From Rubrivivax sp. (GTDB lineage Bacteria; Pseudomonadota; Gammaproteobacteria; Burkholderiales; Burkholderiaceae_C): DNA of 64,000 nt. This document shows positions 63,750 to 64,000 of the stretch, in pieces. A program made the position numbers and the translations under genes. The DNA lies in assembly GCA_020248945.1 (NCBI GenBank), contig JADCGQ010000050.1:1-64000 (forward strand). The letters run 5' to 3'. How positions within the stretch are numbered: position 1 is the stretch's first letter; the number at the start of each line of letters is the position of its first letter. The notes under the pieces are model-generated. The model had not been told where the DNA came from. It worked only from the letters and a program-made list of their open reading frames with translations, and did not search any database.

Positions 63750-64000
63750 CTTCCGACGATCCTGGCGTGGAACAGCCCCCGCTGTTCAACACCCTCCCCC
63801 TCGACCCCAAGCTCCTGCGCGCCGTGGCCGAGTCGGGCTACATGTCCATGACGCCCATCCAGGCCAAGGCGATCCCCATCGTGCTGGCGGGCCGCGACAT
63901 CATGGGCGCCGCGCAGACGGGCACCGGCAAGACGGCGGCCTTCACCATCCCGCTGCTGCAGAAGATGCTGCGGCACGAAACGGCCAGCATGAGCCCGGCC
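63746..64000 (+). CDS. rhlE: DEAD-box RNA helicase RhlE (5' part)
   Basis: The first 85 residues are in the window and the gene continues past its end. The Q motif is in [14 protein letters not shown], and Walker A (motif I) is AQTGTGKT. RhlE unwinds structured RNA in ribosome assembly and RNA decay. The ATG overlaps the previous stop by four bases, an unusual pairing of a helicase with a membrane transferase. Confidence 0.9.
   Translation, partial: MTSDDPGVEQPPLFNTLPLDPKLLRAVAESGYMSMTPIQAKAIPIVLAGRDIMGAAQTGTGKTAAFTIPLLQKMLRHETASMSPA

Overview
The window is very GC-rich, with dense genes, frequent GTG starts and many 4-bp start/stop overlaps. Its housekeeping genes (ychF, pirin, a UbiH-family hydroxylase, dsbC, DUF3429 and DUF3108 proteins, lysS, rhlE) fit a betaproteobacterium of the order Burkholderiales, of the Rubrivivax/Leptothrix/Methylibium type. 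This assignment is inferred from gene content and base composition, not from a marker tree. No rRNA, tRNA, CRISPR array, insertion sequence or phage gene was seen.

Layout. (1) 144-10298: ordinary chromosomal genes, namely ychF, a pirin, a MOSC protein, a UbiH-type hydroxylase, dsbC with two small downstream genes, an enoyl-CoA hydratase, an FMN-binding flavin protein and lysS. (2) 10408-23163: a first glycan arm with several glycosyltransferases, four methyltransferases, a Wzx-like flippase and a PglE/PglC/PglF-like trio (aminotransferase, phosphoglycosyltransferase, 4,6-dehydratase). The trio would make an amino-deoxy sugar and load it onto the lipid carrier. No Wzy polymerase or Wzz/Wzc length regulator was found. 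(3) 23207-26024: cysD and a cysNC fusion on the minus strand, which make PAPS. (4) 26156-42764: a plus-strand arm with two glycosyltransferases, kpsF and kdsA (Kdo supply), kpsE, kpsM and kpsT (ABC capsule exporter), then glycosyltransferases, methyltransferases, an SGNH and a GSCFA protein, and unknowns. (5) 42782-62485: a 14-gene minus-strand operon that converges on arm 4. It starts with a BexD/CtrA/KpsD-like outer-membrane lipoprotein. It contains a KpsC-like transferase, a two-domain glycosyltransferase, a DUF4214 protein, a DxD glycosyltransferase and a block of large coiled-coil or TPR proteins. It ends with a nucleotide-sugar epimerase. (6) 62613-64000: a WecA/MraY-like phosphoglycosyltransferase and the start of rhlE.

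Together arms 4 and 5 hold nearly all parts of an ABC-transporter-dependent (group 2/3 type) capsule: Kdo precursor synthesis, a candidate beta-Kdo transferase, inner-membrane ABC exporter, periplasmic/inner-membrane adaptor and outer-membrane channel, plus many chain-building and decorating enzymes. The least familiar part is 47602-55275. Four consecutive genes there encode folds that resemble glycosyltransferase, FkbM methyltransferase and sulfotransferase enzymes but appear to have lost catalytic signatures. They are joined to long coiled coils or TPR-like regions. I infer a scaffolding, ruler or regulatory function for this block; the sequence does not prove it.
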